Positions 1 through 5,465 are shown, counted from the stretch's first letter. The stretch is DNA of 5,592 nucleotides from Alphaproteobacteria bacterium (GCA_017307315.1 JAFKFF010000277.1:1-5592), one strand, 5' to 3'. Numbers and translations: made by a program. Notes: a model not told the origin generated them from the letters alone.

Positions 1-666
1 GGCAAGTTCGGCGACCTCGCCGCCTTCACCAGCGCCATCGTGCTGGGCATCACGGCCGTGGCGGTGGTGGTGGAATCGGTATCGCGCCTGGTCAATCCGC
101 AAGCGATCGCCTATGGCGACGCGCTTCTGATCGCGGTGATCGGCCTTGTCGTCAATCTGGCCAGCGCCGTCATCCTGAAAGACGATCACGCGCACGACCA
201 TCGGGGGCACGATCATGGCCATGCGCACGGCCATGACAACAATATGCGCGCGGCCTATCTGCATGTGCTGGCCGATGCGGCGACCAGTGTGCTGGCGATC
301 CTGGCCCTGGCGGGCGGCTATTATTTCGGGGTGAGCTTCCTTGATCCGGTCGCCGCGCTGGTGGGCGCCTTTGTGATCGGGGCCTGGGCTTACGGCCTGA
401 TCAGGGACAGCGCCATGGTCCTGCTCGATGCCGACGCCGATCCCGAATTGTCGGGCGACATTAAGAACACCATCGAGCACGACCTGGGCGCACGGGTCGC
501 CGACCTGCATCTGTGGCGGCTGGGTCCGGGCCATCGCGGCCTGATCGTGTCGCTGGTTTCGCCCGGTCCCACCACCGCCGAGCAGATCAAGACCTTGCTG
601 CGCCAGCGCTATCCAGACCTGTCACATGTGACGATCGAAGTCGCGGTTTGCGCCGACTGCATTTGA
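1..666 (+). CDS. dmeF: Cation diffusion facilitator metal exporter, DmeF-like (5' end missing)
   Basis: This is an inner-membrane metal/proton antiporter that exports divalent cations, probably Co2+ and Ni2+ as in the DmeF branch of the CDF family. The frame is open from base 1, so the N-terminus (roughly 100 residues, including TM1-2) lies outside the window and 221 residues are visible. They show a hydrophobic segment at about visible residues 10-30 (TM3), another at about 40-58 (TM4), then a cytoplasmic loop with 8 histidines at 63-78, and TM5 with the CDF metal-site pattern HxxxD (HVLAD, H88 and D92). TM6 follows at about 113-135, then a cytoplasmic C-terminal domain containing DLHLWRLGPGH, a stretch I associate with DmeF. 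The protein ends with a cysteine pair (CADC), which could bind metal. The family assignment is firm. The substrate is inferred from similarity, since close CDF relatives carry Zn or Cd. The gene is convergent with rpsU. Confidence 0.85.
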   Translation, partial: GKFGDLAAFTSAIVLGITAVAVVVESVSRLVNPQAIAYGDALLIAVIGLVVNLASAVILKDDHAHDHRGHDHGHAHGHDNNMRAAYLHVLADAATSVLAILALAGGYYFGVSFLDPVAALVGAFVIGAWAYGLIRDSAMVLLDADADPELSGDIKNTIEHDLGARVADLHLWRLGPGHRGLIVSLVSPGPTTAEQIKTLLRQRYPDLSHVTIEVAVCADCI

Positions 667-692
667 GGAGCACCGGCGATCCCGGGAAAAAG

Positions 693-722
693 AAAAGGCC
701 GCCTCTTGCGAAGCGGCCTTTT
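693..722. terminator. Bidirectional intrinsic terminator between dmeF and rpsU
   Basis: A perfect 10-bp inverted repeat (AAAAGGCCGC at 693-702 with GCGGCCTTTT at 713-722) encloses a 10-nt loop. On the plus strand the stem ends in TTTT. On the minus strand it ends in TTTT followed by CTTTTT, the stronger tract. It therefore can end transcripts from both convergent genes, and rpsU probably terminates here about 20 nt after its stop codon. Confidence 0.85.
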
Positions 723-742
723 CGAAATCCAGTCCCGAAGCT

Positions 743-970
743 TTAGGTCTTGGGCTTGCTCTGCGGGATCAGGCCCTCGCGCTGGGCGCGTTTGCGCTGC
801 AGCTTGCGATAGCGGCGGACCGCTTCGGCGCGCTCGCGGGCGCGCTTCTCGGAGGGCTTCTCGTAGGCGCCGCGCAGCTTCATCTCCCGGAAGATGCCTT
901 CGCGCTGCATCTTCTTCTTCAGCGCCTTGAGCGCCTGGTCGATATTGTTGTCGCGGACGATGATCTGCAA
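743..970 (-). CDS. rpsU: 30S ribosomal protein S21 (bS21)
   Basis: bS21 is a small basic protein of the 30S platform near the anti-Shine-Dalgarno end of 16S rRNA, where it aids translation initiation. The 75 residues match the alphaproteobacterial form along their whole length: MQIIVRDNN at the start, then [16 protein letters not shown], then a Lys/Arg-rich helical tail ([20 protein letters not shown]) ending in QREGLIPQ. The start codon is TTG (968-970). It has a GGAG Shine-Dalgarno at 978-981, 7 nt upstream, and no in-frame ATG lies nearby. The protein begins exactly where the family does, so TTG is very likely the real start. The gene is a single cistron read away from def, and it ends in a strong shared terminator. 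rpsU next to a COQ9-family gene is an arrangement I recall from other alphaproteobacteria. Confidence 0.96.
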   Translation of the reverse strand: MQIIVRDNNIDQALKALKKKMQREGIFREMKLRGAYEKPSEKRARERAEAVRRYRKLQRKRAQREGLIPQSKPKT

Positions 971-977
971 AGCCTGG

Positions 978-981
978 CTCC
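978..981 (-). promoter_or_regulatory. Ribosome binding site that fixes the TTG start of rpsU
   Basis: GGAG on the minus strand lies 7 nt upstream of the TTG codon, which is ideal Shine-Dalgarno spacing. Together with the conserved MQIIVRDNN start it supports initiation at TTG. Confidence 0.75.
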
Positions 982-999
982 AAATTGGAAGGCGCGGTT

Positions 1000-1026
1000 G
1001 ATATCAGAAGGTTTTTGGCCTGTCCA
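1000..1026 (-). promoter_or_regulatory. Possible rpsU promoter
   Basis: On the minus strand, TGGACA (1021-1026, 5 of 6 to TTGACA) is followed after 15 nt by GATATC (1000-1005), about 30 nt before the rpsU start. The -35 match is good. The -10 is poor and the spacing is short, so this is only a candidate. Confidence 0.3.
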
Positions 1027-1053
1027 CCCGCGCCGATTGCCGGTTCGAAGGCT

Positions 1054-1082
1054 TTGACCGGCCTGCCGTCCCACCCCATATT
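1054..1082 (+). promoter_or_regulatory. Predicted promoter of def-coq9, giving a leaderless transcript
   Basis: TTGACC (1054-1059, 5 of 6 to TTGACA) and CATATT (1077-1082, 4 of 6 to TATAAT) are separated by the optimal 17 nt. Only 7 nt separate the -10 from the def ATG, so transcription would begin at or next to the A of the start codon. No Shine-Dalgarno precedes that ATG, which fits a leaderless mRNA. Confidence 0.55.
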
Positions 1083-1089
1083 TCCGGCC

Positions 1090-1635
1090 ATGATCCTGAA
1101 AATCGCCCGCATGGGCCACCCCGTCCTCGCCCAGATCGCCGCGCCGGTTCCCGACCCCCGCGCGCCGGAAATTCAGCGCCTGATCAAGGACATGGTGGAA
1201 ACCATGATCGACGCCAATGGCGCGGGGCTGGCGGCGCCCCAGGTGCATGTGCCGCTGCGGCTGGTGGTGTTCCAGGCGCCGGGGGAGCGCGCCGACCCGG
1301 GCCTCACCGAAGACGAGCGTTTCGACCATACCGCCCCCCTCACCGTCCTGATCAACCCGGAAATCACCGTGCTTTCCCCCGAGACCGAAGGCGGCTGGGA
1401 AGGTTGCCTGTCGGTTCCGGGCCTGCGCGGCTGGGTCGAGCGCCCGGCCCATATCCGCTACCGGGGCCTTTCCGCCGACGGCCAGCCGATCGAGCGGGTC
1501 GCGCGCGGGTTCCATGCCCGGGTGGTGCAGCATGAGATCGATCACCTGGACGGGCGGCTTTATCCCGGCCGGATGTCCGACCTTTCCAAGCTGATCTTCG
1601 AATCGGAAATTCGTCATTTCGCCAAGGCAGGCTGA
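1090..1635 (+). CDS. def: Peptide deformylase
   Basis: This cytoplasmic metalloenzyme removes the formyl group from the N-terminal methionine of new proteins, usually at the ribosome exit. All three family motifs are present in the 181-residue protein. Motif I is GAGLAAPQ (44-51), motif II is EGCLS (104-108) and motif III is HEIDH (148-152). These give metal ligands Cys106, His148 and His152, and catalytic Glu149. Length is normal for the family. I chose the ATG at 1090 because the protein then begins MILKIARMGHPVL, as deformylases do. An in-frame TTG at 985 would add 35 residues unlike the family and would read through the predicted promoter. The gene is not beside fmt, the common partner of def, so it could be a second deformylase copy. 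It shares a transcript with coq9, 4 nt downstream. Confidence 0.95.
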   Translation: MILKIARMGHPVLAQIAAPVPDPRAPEIQRLIKDMVETMIDANGAGLAAPQVHVPLRLVVFQAPGERADPGLTEDERFDHTAPLTVLINPEITVLSPETEGGWEGCLSVPGLRGWVERPAHIRYRGLSADGQPIERVARGFHARVVQHEIDHLDGRLYPGRMSDLSKLIFESEIRHFAKAG

Positions 1636-1639
1636 CGCC

Positions 1640-2329
1640 ATGACCGAAACCCCGCCGAAAAAGAAGAAGGCCGCCCCGAAGGCCGAAAAGGCCAAGACCG
1701 GCACCGCGCTGAAGGATGTGGTGTTGAAAGCGGCGCTCAAGGACGCCGCCTTCGACGGCTTCACTGACAGTTTGCTGGCCAAAGCCGGCAAAAGCGCCGG
1801 CGCCGACAAGGCGGCGCTGGCGGAGATGTTCCCGGACGGCGCCCTGTCGCTGGTGGAATATTTCTCCAGCGCGGTCGACGCGGCGATGGAGGAAAAGCTG
1901 AAAGCGGTCGATCTTTCCAAGCGCAAGATCCGCGAGCGGATCAAGATCGCGGTCATGACGCGGCTGGCCTTGCTGGCGCCCAACAAGGAAGCGGCGCGGC
2001 GCGCGGCGGCGGCGATGACCTTGCCCATGCATGCGGGCCGCGCCAGCCGCATGATGTACCGCACGGTGGATGCGATGTGGCGCGCCGCCGGCGACACCTC
2101 GACCGATTTCAACTTCTACACCAAGCGCGGCATCCTGGCCGGGGTCTATGGCTCGACCCTGGTGCGCTGGTTCAACGATACCGGCGAGGACGAGACTGCC
2201 ACCGAAGCCTTCCTCGATGCGCGCATCGAAAACGTGATGCAGTTCGAGAAATTCAAGGCAAAGGCGAAAGATGCGCTTTCGCACTTTCCGGCGTTTGCGG
2301 CTTGGGCGAAGCCGAAAGCAAAGCCCTGA
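1640..2329 (+). CDS. COQ9-family ubiquinone biosynthesis protein
   Basis: COQ9 is a lipid-binding accessory protein of ubiquinone (coenzyme Q) synthesis. In mitochondria it presents intermediates to the hydroxylase COQ7, and bacterial members are presumed to act similarly at the inner membrane. The 229 residues begin with a Lys/Ala-rich, probably disordered tail (1-20), followed by a helical N-terminal half resembling the TetR-like COQ9 fold. The conserved C-terminal domain lies at about 130-205. It contains MYRTVDAMWRAAGDTSTDFNFYTKR (139-163, key residues W147, D152, D156, Y160), then LAGVYGSTLVRWFND. A C-terminal Lys/Ala helix (203-229) may touch the membrane. The ATG lies 4 nt after the def stop, with AAGG/CAGG inside the end of def as a possible ribosome site, so translation is probably coupled. 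No promoter of its own is visible. Confidence 0.88.
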   Translation: MTETPPKKKKAAPKAEKAKTGTALKDVVLKAALKDAAFDGFTDSLLAKAGKSAGADKAALAEMFPDGALSLVEYFSSAVDAAMEEKLKAVDLSKRKIRERIKIAVMTRLALLAPNKEAARRAAAAMTLPMHAGRASRMMYRTVDAMWRAAGDTSTDFNFYTKRGILAGVYGSTLVRWFNDTGEDETATEAFLDARIENVMQFEKFKAKAKDALSHFPAFAAWAKPKAKP

Positions 2330-2488
2330 TTGTCATCCCCCAGCGCTTGCAGCTACCCGAGTTCTCTTTATCCTCACCATGGCCGGGCTTGACCCGGCCA
2401 TCCAGCATTTATGAACGCAGACTGGATGGGCGGATCAAGTCCGCCCATGGTGCGCTGGGTGGGTTATGCGTCACGTCGGAGATGACCT
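2330..2488. repeat. Nested palindromic repeat filling the coq9-asd gap
   Basis: The core consists of two inverted 31-bp arms (2375-2405 and 2422-2452) around a 16-nt loop, matching at 27 of 31 positions. Each arm is itself a hairpin of 9 bp with the same five-base loop: 2379-2401, and 2426-2448 read on the other strand. Outer inverted pairs continue the symmetry: CCCAGCGC (2339-2346) with GCGCTGGG (2452-2459), and GTCATC (2332-2337) with GATGAC (2481-2486). It starts right after the coq9 stop and ends just before the asd stop, so it probably also provides the 3' ends of both convergent transcripts. Sequences containing GGCCGGGCTTGACCCGGCC are, from memory, dispersed repeats in many alphaproteobacteria. 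No transposase or target-site duplication is visible. Confidence 0.8.
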
Positions 2489-2493
2489 GGCCG

Positions 2494-3498
2494 TTACAAC
2501 AACTCCGCTATCTGAACTGCGTTCAAAGCCGCACCCTTGAGCAACTGGTCCGCCGCCACGAACATCGAAATTGCCTTGCCGCTGTTGTCAGACAAGTCGC
2601 GCCGGATGCGGCCCGCCAGCACATCGCCCTGGCCCGATGCATCCTTGGGCATGGGGAAATAATTGTTGGCCCAATCATCCACCAGCTTCACCCCCGGCGC
2701 CTTGGCCAGGATTTCGCGTACCTCTTCCGGGGAAATCGGACGCTCGCATTCGAAGGTCATCGACACCGAATGGGCGCGCAGCACCGGCACGCGGATACAG
2801 GTGGCGTTGATCGCCATATCTTCGTCCTCGAAAATCTTTTTGGACTCGCGGATCACCTTGGTTTCTTCGTCATTATAGCCCGTCGCCATGTCGATGGCGG
2901 TGTTGTGGCTGAAAAGATTGAAAGCGTAAGGGTATTTCACCACCTTGGGCTGGTATTCGCGGCCATCCAGATAGGCGCGGGTGGATTCTTCCAGCTCTTC
3001 CATCAGGGCCGCGCCGCCGCCCGATGCCGCTTGATAGGTGGAGACGATCAGCCGCTTGACGCGGTTGACCTGATGGATCGGCCAGAGCGGCACCAGGGTG
3101 GTGATCGCCGAACAGTTGGGATTGGCGATGATGCCCTTGTGGTCCTGGATGCGGCGGGCATTGATCTCGGGCACCACCAGGGGAATTTCCGGATCGGCGC
3201 GGAAGGCCGAGCTGTTGTCCACCACCACCGCGCCCGCCTTGACCGCGATCGGGGCATATTGCTTGGAGATGCCGCTGCCGGCGGAGAACAGCGCGATATC
3301 GACGCCGTTGAAGGAATTATCCTTCAACTCCTCGACCGTCAGGTCCTTGCCCCGGAAAGGATAGGTCTTTCCCGCCGAGCGCGCCGAGGCCAGCAGCTTC
3401 AGCCCCTTGATGTCGATGCCCCGGCTTTCGATGCAGCCGATGAATTCGCGGCCCACGGCGCCGGTGGCGCCCACAATGGCAACGGTCTTGTTCTTCAC
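2494..3498 (-). CDS. asd: Aspartate-semialdehyde dehydrogenase
   Basis: ASD reduces L-aspartyl-4-phosphate to L-aspartate-4-semialdehyde with NADPH. This is the branch point to lysine and diaminopimelate, threonine, methionine and isoleucine. The 334 residues have the NADP-binding GATGAVG loop (10-16), SAGSG (72-76), a phosphate/substrate region around NSSAFR (95-100), and the catalytic cysteine in NPNCS (Cys129). Also present are the substrate glutamine in STYQAASGGG (Gln156), and IRVPVLRAHS with the likely substrate arginine (Arg236) and general base (His243). Length is typical of the shorter ASD class. The start is GTG (3496-3498), with an AGAGGA ribosome site 9 nt upstream. It is on the same strand as purK but separated by 360 bp holding a repeat, a predicted promoter, a Thr/Lys-rich leader ORF and a terminator. 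It is therefore probably transcribed separately and controlled by attenuation. Confidence 0.97.
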   Translation of the reverse strand: MKNKTVAIVGATGAVGREFIGCIESRGIDIKGLKLLASARSAGKTYPFRGKDLTVEELKDNSFNGVDIALFSAGSGISKQYAPIAVKAGAVVVDNSSAFRADPEIPLVVPEINARRIQDHKGIIANPNCSAITTLVPLWPIHQVNRVKRLIVSTYQAASGGGAALMEELEESTRAYLDGREYQPKVVKYPYAFNLFSHNTAIDMATGYNDEETKVIRESKKIFEDEDMAINATCIRVPVLRAHSVSMTFECERPISPEEVREILAKAPGVKLVDDWANNYFPMPKDASGQGDVLAGRIRRDLSDNSGKAISMFVAADQLLKGAALNAVQIAELL

Positions 3499-3507
3499 GG
3501 TCTTCGG

Positions 3508-3513
3508 TCCTCT
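3508..3513 (-). promoter_or_regulatory. Ribosome binding site for the GTG start of asd
   Basis: AGAGGA on the minus strand ends 9 nt before the GTG at 3496-3498. It supports this start and shows that asd is translated independently of the upstream leader ORF. Confidence 0.75.
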
Positions 3514-3531
3514 GTTTCCAATTTCAACGAT

Positions 3532-3594
3532 TTGCCGCTCCGGCTCGCGCCACCGCGGTTTATTTGTTGCCGCTCCGGCTCGCGCCTACGCGGT
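3532..3594. repeat. Tandem direct repeat in the asd leader
   Basis: Two 28-bp copies (3532-3559 and 3567-3594) match at 26 of 28 positions, with 20 identical bases in a row, and are separated by 7 nt (period 35). The right copy runs into a small hairpin, GCCTAC (3584-3589) with GTAGGC (3593-3598). The repeat lies between the terminator and the asd ribosome site, so it is in the untranslated leader of the asd mRNA. Its function is not evident. Confidence 0.8.
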
Positions 3595-3601
3595 AGGCAA
3601 T

Positions 3602-3631
3602 AAAAAAGCCCCGTCCGGTTTGGAGCGGGGC
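3602..3631 (-). terminator. Intrinsic terminator upstream of asd (attenuator terminator)
   Basis: Read on the minus strand, GCCCCG (3631-3626) pairs with CGGGGC (3613-3608). A further TCC/GGA pairing sits inside it, with one bulged base and a five-base loop, followed directly by six Ts (3607-3602). It lies about 25 nt after the leader ORF stop and about 100 nt before the asd start, inside the predicted asd transcript. Termination here would prevent asd expression. It could also end a short independent RNA or readthrough from purK. Confidence 0.85.
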
Positions 3632-3694
3632 CTGGCTGTTTCGCTTTCGCTTGAATTCAATCGCGCGCGATCCGCCCAGCCCCGCAAGGCTTGG
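3625..3694 (-). promoter_or_regulatory. Antiterminator and anti-antiterminator pairing segments of the asd attenuator
   Basis: On the minus-strand RNA, GCGGGGCTGG (3685-3676, inside leader codons 16-19) can pair with CCAGGCCCCGC (3635-3625), giving 10 bp with one bulged base. The second segment includes the whole 5' arm of the terminator, so the two structures exclude each other. A competing hairpin pairs CCAAGCC (3694-3688, leader codons 13-15) with GGCTGG (3681-3676). A ribosome stalled on the Thr/Lys codons would break that hairpin and free the antiterminator. The pairings are seen by eye; energies were not computed. Confidence 0.65.
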
Positions 3695-3731
3695 TCGTCT
3701 TCGTCTTAGCCGTGGTCGTGCGCGTCGTCAT
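3657..3731 (-). CDS. Threonine/lysine-rich leader peptide of asd (predicted)
   Basis: This 24-codon ORF runs from ATG (3731-3729) to TGA (3659-3657). Codons 2-14 hold 8 threonines (positions 2, 3, 5, 6, 7, 10, 12, 13; six ACG and two ACC) and 3 lysines (9, 11, 14; all AAG). The peptide begins MTTRTTTAKTKTTKP, and the rest is Gly/Arg-rich. There is no Shine-Dalgarno. The predicted promoter places the transcript start within a few bases of the ATG, so it may be leaderless, as is known for the trpL leader of Sinorhizobium meliloti. It is followed by a terminator and then asd, whose pathway makes both threonine and lysine. Its role would be to sense charged tRNA-Thr and tRNA-Lys by ribosome stalling, and the peptide itself need have no function. 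I infer this from layout, because a peptide this short cannot be recognised by homology. Confidence 0.65.
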   Translation of the reverse strand: MTTRTTTAKTKTTKPCGAGRIARD

Positions 3732-3739
3732 GGGCCGGG

Positions 3740-3768
3740 AACCTAGAGCGCAATCCGAAAAATGTGAA
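3740..3768 (-). promoter_or_regulatory. Predicted promoter of the asd leader transcript
   Basis: On the minus strand, TTCACA (3768-3763, 5 of 6 to TTGACA) is followed after 17 nt by TAGGTT (3745-3740, 3 of 6 to TATAAT). The leader ATG is 8 nt beyond the -10. The -35 lies in the loop of the first palindrome of the neighbouring RIME-like repeat, so the repeat appears to supply part of the promoter. The -10 is weak by the E. coli consensus. Confidence 0.45.
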
Positions 3769-3848
3769 GCGTTTTTCGGAAAAATTGCGCGACAAAACAT
3801 AAACCTAAAGCCTGATCGCGATTCAGCGAAGCGCGATCAGGCTTTAGG
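3748..3848. repeat. RIME-like intergenic element with two large palindromes
   Basis: Palindrome 1 (3748-3790) has an 8-bp inner stem (CCGAAAAA at 3755-3762 with TTTTTCGG at 3772-3779). A 7-bp outer stem (GCGCAAT with ATTGCGC) is joined through a four-A bulge. Palindrome 2 (3804-3848) is a perfect 17-bp stem (3804-3820 with 3832-3848) around an 11-nt loop. The 101-bp size and paired palindromes resemble the RIME elements described in Rhizobiaceae, and the CCGAAAA...TTTTCGG core is a dispersed repeat I recognise from that group. It begins 10 nt after the purK stop. On the purK strand palindrome 2 is followed by TTTATGTTTT, so it may also act as the purEK transcript terminator. Confidence 0.75.
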
Positions 3849-3858
3849 AGGCGGACTG

Positions 3859-4950
3859 TCATTTCGTCAACGGCTTCAACTGCGTCATGTGGCCCATTTT
3901 GCGGCCCAGCCGCGCCTCCCGCTTGCCGTAAAGGTGCAGCGCCCCGGTCCGGGCCAGGCTTTCCCAGGCATGGGCTTCCGCCCCGATGATGTTTTCCATC
4001 ACCGCGTCGGCATGGCGGGCGGGATCGCCCAGGGGCCAGCCCGCCACGGCGCGGACATGCTGCTCGAACTGGGAGCAGGCGCAGGCTTCGATGGTCCAGT
4101 GCCCGCTATTGTGCACCCGGGGCGCGATCTCGTTCACGATCAGCCCGCCGTCGCGCGTGACGAACAATTCCACCGCCAGCACACCCACATAATCCAGCGC
4201 ATCGGCGATCTTGCGCGCGATCGCCTTGGCTTCCTCGCCCTGGGCTTTGCTCAGGCGCCCCGGCACGATGGAACGGCGCAGGATGTGGTTCTCATGGATA
4301 TTTTCCGGCGGATCGTAAGCCGCGAAACTGCCGTCCGCGCCCCGCGCCGCCACCACCGAGGCCTCGAAGGCGAAATCGACAAAGCCTTCCAGGATGGAGG
4401 GCGCGCTTCTCAACTGCGTGAAAGCGGCGGCGGCATCCGCGCCGTTCGCGACCTTGACCTGGCCCTTGCCGTCATAGCCCAGGCGGCGGGTCTTCAGGAT
4501 GGCGGGGCCGCCGAGGCGCGCGAAGGCGGCTTCGGCTTCGGACGCCGAGGAGACCGCCGCGAAAGGCGCGGTTTTCAAGCCCAGCGCCTGCGCGAAGCTT
4601 TTCTCGGTGAAGCGGTCCTGGGTGGTTTCCAGCGCGCGGCGGCCAGGGCGCACCGGCTTCAGGCTGGCCAGATGCGCGATGGCGTCGGAGGGCAGGTTCT
4701 CGAACTCGAAGGTGATGGCGTCGCAGATTTCGGCAAAGCCGGTGAGCATGGCGCGGTCGTCATAGGGCGCGGCGATCTGCAGCGGCGTCACCTGGAAGGC
4801 GGGCGCGTGATTTTCGTCGTTGTAGATCGCCGCCTTCAGCCCCAGCCGCGCCGCCGCCAAGGCCAGCATCCGGCCCAGCTGGCCGCCGCCGATGATGCCG
4901 ATCACGCCGCCGGGCGGGACGGGCTTGTCCAGCGTCTTGGCTTGGCTCAT
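3859..4950 (-). CDS. purK: N5-carboxyaminoimidazole ribonucleotide synthase
   Basis: PurK uses ATP and bicarbonate to carboxylate 5-aminoimidazole ribonucleotide (AIR) to N5-CAIR in purine synthesis; PurE then rearranges the product. The 363-residue protein is an ATP-grasp enzyme of normal length. It has the N-terminal glycine loop [12 protein letters not shown] (17-28) and the TFEFENLP region (80-87). The ATP-binding segment is [13 protein letters not shown] (152-164). [13 protein letters not shown] (216-228) follows, as does the metal/ATP site [14 protein letters not shown] (273-286, Glu274, Asn281). The C-terminal [15 protein letters not shown] (342-356) closes the domain. The ATG overlaps the purE stop by 4 bp (ATGA at 4950-4947) and has no good Shine-Dalgarno, so its translation is probably coupled to purE. 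A RIME-like repeat follows its stop. Confidence 0.97.
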   Translation of the reverse strand: MSQAKTLDKPVPPGGVIGIIGGGQLGRMLALAAARLGLKAAIYNDENHAPAFQVTPLQIAAPYDDRAMLTGFAEICDAITFEFENLPSDAIAHLASLKPVRPGRRALETTQDRFTEKSFAQALGLKTAPFAAVSSASEAEAAFARLGGPAILKTRRLGYDGKGQVKVANGADAAAAFTQLRSAPSILEGFVDFAFEASVVAARGADGSFAAYDPPENIHENHILRRSIVPGRLSKAQGEEAKAIARKIADALDYVGVLAVELFVTRDGGLIVNEIAPRVHNSGHWTIEACACSQFEQHVRAVAGWPLGDPARHADAVMENIIGAEAHAWESLARTGALHLYGKREARLGRKMGHMTQLKPLTK

Positions 4951-5432
4951 TTGGGCGACTTGCCGACGGATTTGGTCTGCTTCGCGCGCCAGGCCTTGAG
5001 GCGCTTGTCGAGCTTGGCATCGGACAGCGCCAGGATCGCGGCGGCATGGAGCGCGGCGTTCTTGGCGCCGGCCTCGCCGATGGCGAAGGTCGCCACCGGC
5101 ACGCCGCCCGGCATCTGGGCGATGGAAAGCAGCGAATCCAGTCCCTTCAGCGCCCGGCTCTCAACCGGCACGCCCAGCACCGGCAAGGTGGTCATGCTGG
5201 CGACCATGCCGGGCAGATGCGCCGCCCCGCCCGCCCCCGCGATGATCGCCTTCAGCCCCCGCGCGCCCGCGCTCTTGGCGTAATCGGCCATGCGGTCGGG
5301 GGTGCGGTGGGCGGAGACGATGCGCGTTTCGTAAGCGACGCCCAGCGCGTCCAGCATGTCGGCGGCGGGTTTGAGGGTGGGCCAGTCGGACTGACTGCCC
5401 ATGATGATGCCGATGGAAGGTCGGGGGGCCAT
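4947..5432 (-). CDS. purE: N5-carboxyaminoimidazole ribonucleotide mutase
   Basis: Class I PurE moves the carboxyl group of N5-CAIR to carbon, giving 4-carboxy-AIR, the next step after PurK. The 161-residue protein carries the active-site motifs GSQSD (12-16) and SAHR (40-43). It therefore has Ser13, Asp16, Ser40, His42 (the proton-transfer histidine, equivalent to E. coli His45) and Arg43. The [12 protein letters not shown] loop and the GVPVES motif are also present. The ATG at 5432-5430 gives the usual [16 protein letters not shown] start. An in-frame TTG at 5507 would add 25 unrelated residues and overlap the promoter. purE is the first gene of a two-gene operon with purK. The presence of PurK supports the bacterial class I reaction rather than the AIR-carboxylase type. 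Confidence 0.97.
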   Translation of the reverse strand: MAPRPSIGIIMGSQSDWPTLKPAADMLDALGVAYETRIVSAHRTPDRMADYAKSAGARGLKAIIAGAGGAAHLPGMVASMTTLPVLGVPVESRALKGLDSLLSIAQMPGGVPVATFAIGEAGAKNAALHAAAILALSDAKLDKRLKAWRAKQTKSVGKSPK

Positions 5433-5465
5433 GCTTCGAATCGCCTGCTGTGGTGTTTTGCCGGG

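Noticed and set aside
985..1089. N-terminal extension of def from TTG at 985
   Set aside because: The 35 extra residues are unlike any deformylase start and would be encoded across the predicted def promoter.
919..2284. Long minus-strand open frames (919-2112 and 1364-2284) opposite def and coq9
   Set aside because: Both are shadows of well-supported plus-strand genes. One also runs across the rpsU-def promoter region.
3532..3594. A small CRISPR-like array in the asd leader
   Set aside because: There are only two repeat units with a 7-nt spacer and no further copies, so it is a plain tandem duplication.
2077..3603. A 508-codon plus-strand open frame across the end of coq9, the repeat and asd
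   Set aside because: It runs antisense through asd and through the palindromic repeat, with low-complexity composition and no family features.
3691..5283. A 530-codon plus-strand open frame opposite purK and purE
   Set aside because: It is the antisense shadow of two genes with all catalytic motifs, in GC-rich DNA where long spurious frames are expected. Its product is Arg/Gly/His-rich with no recognisable domain.
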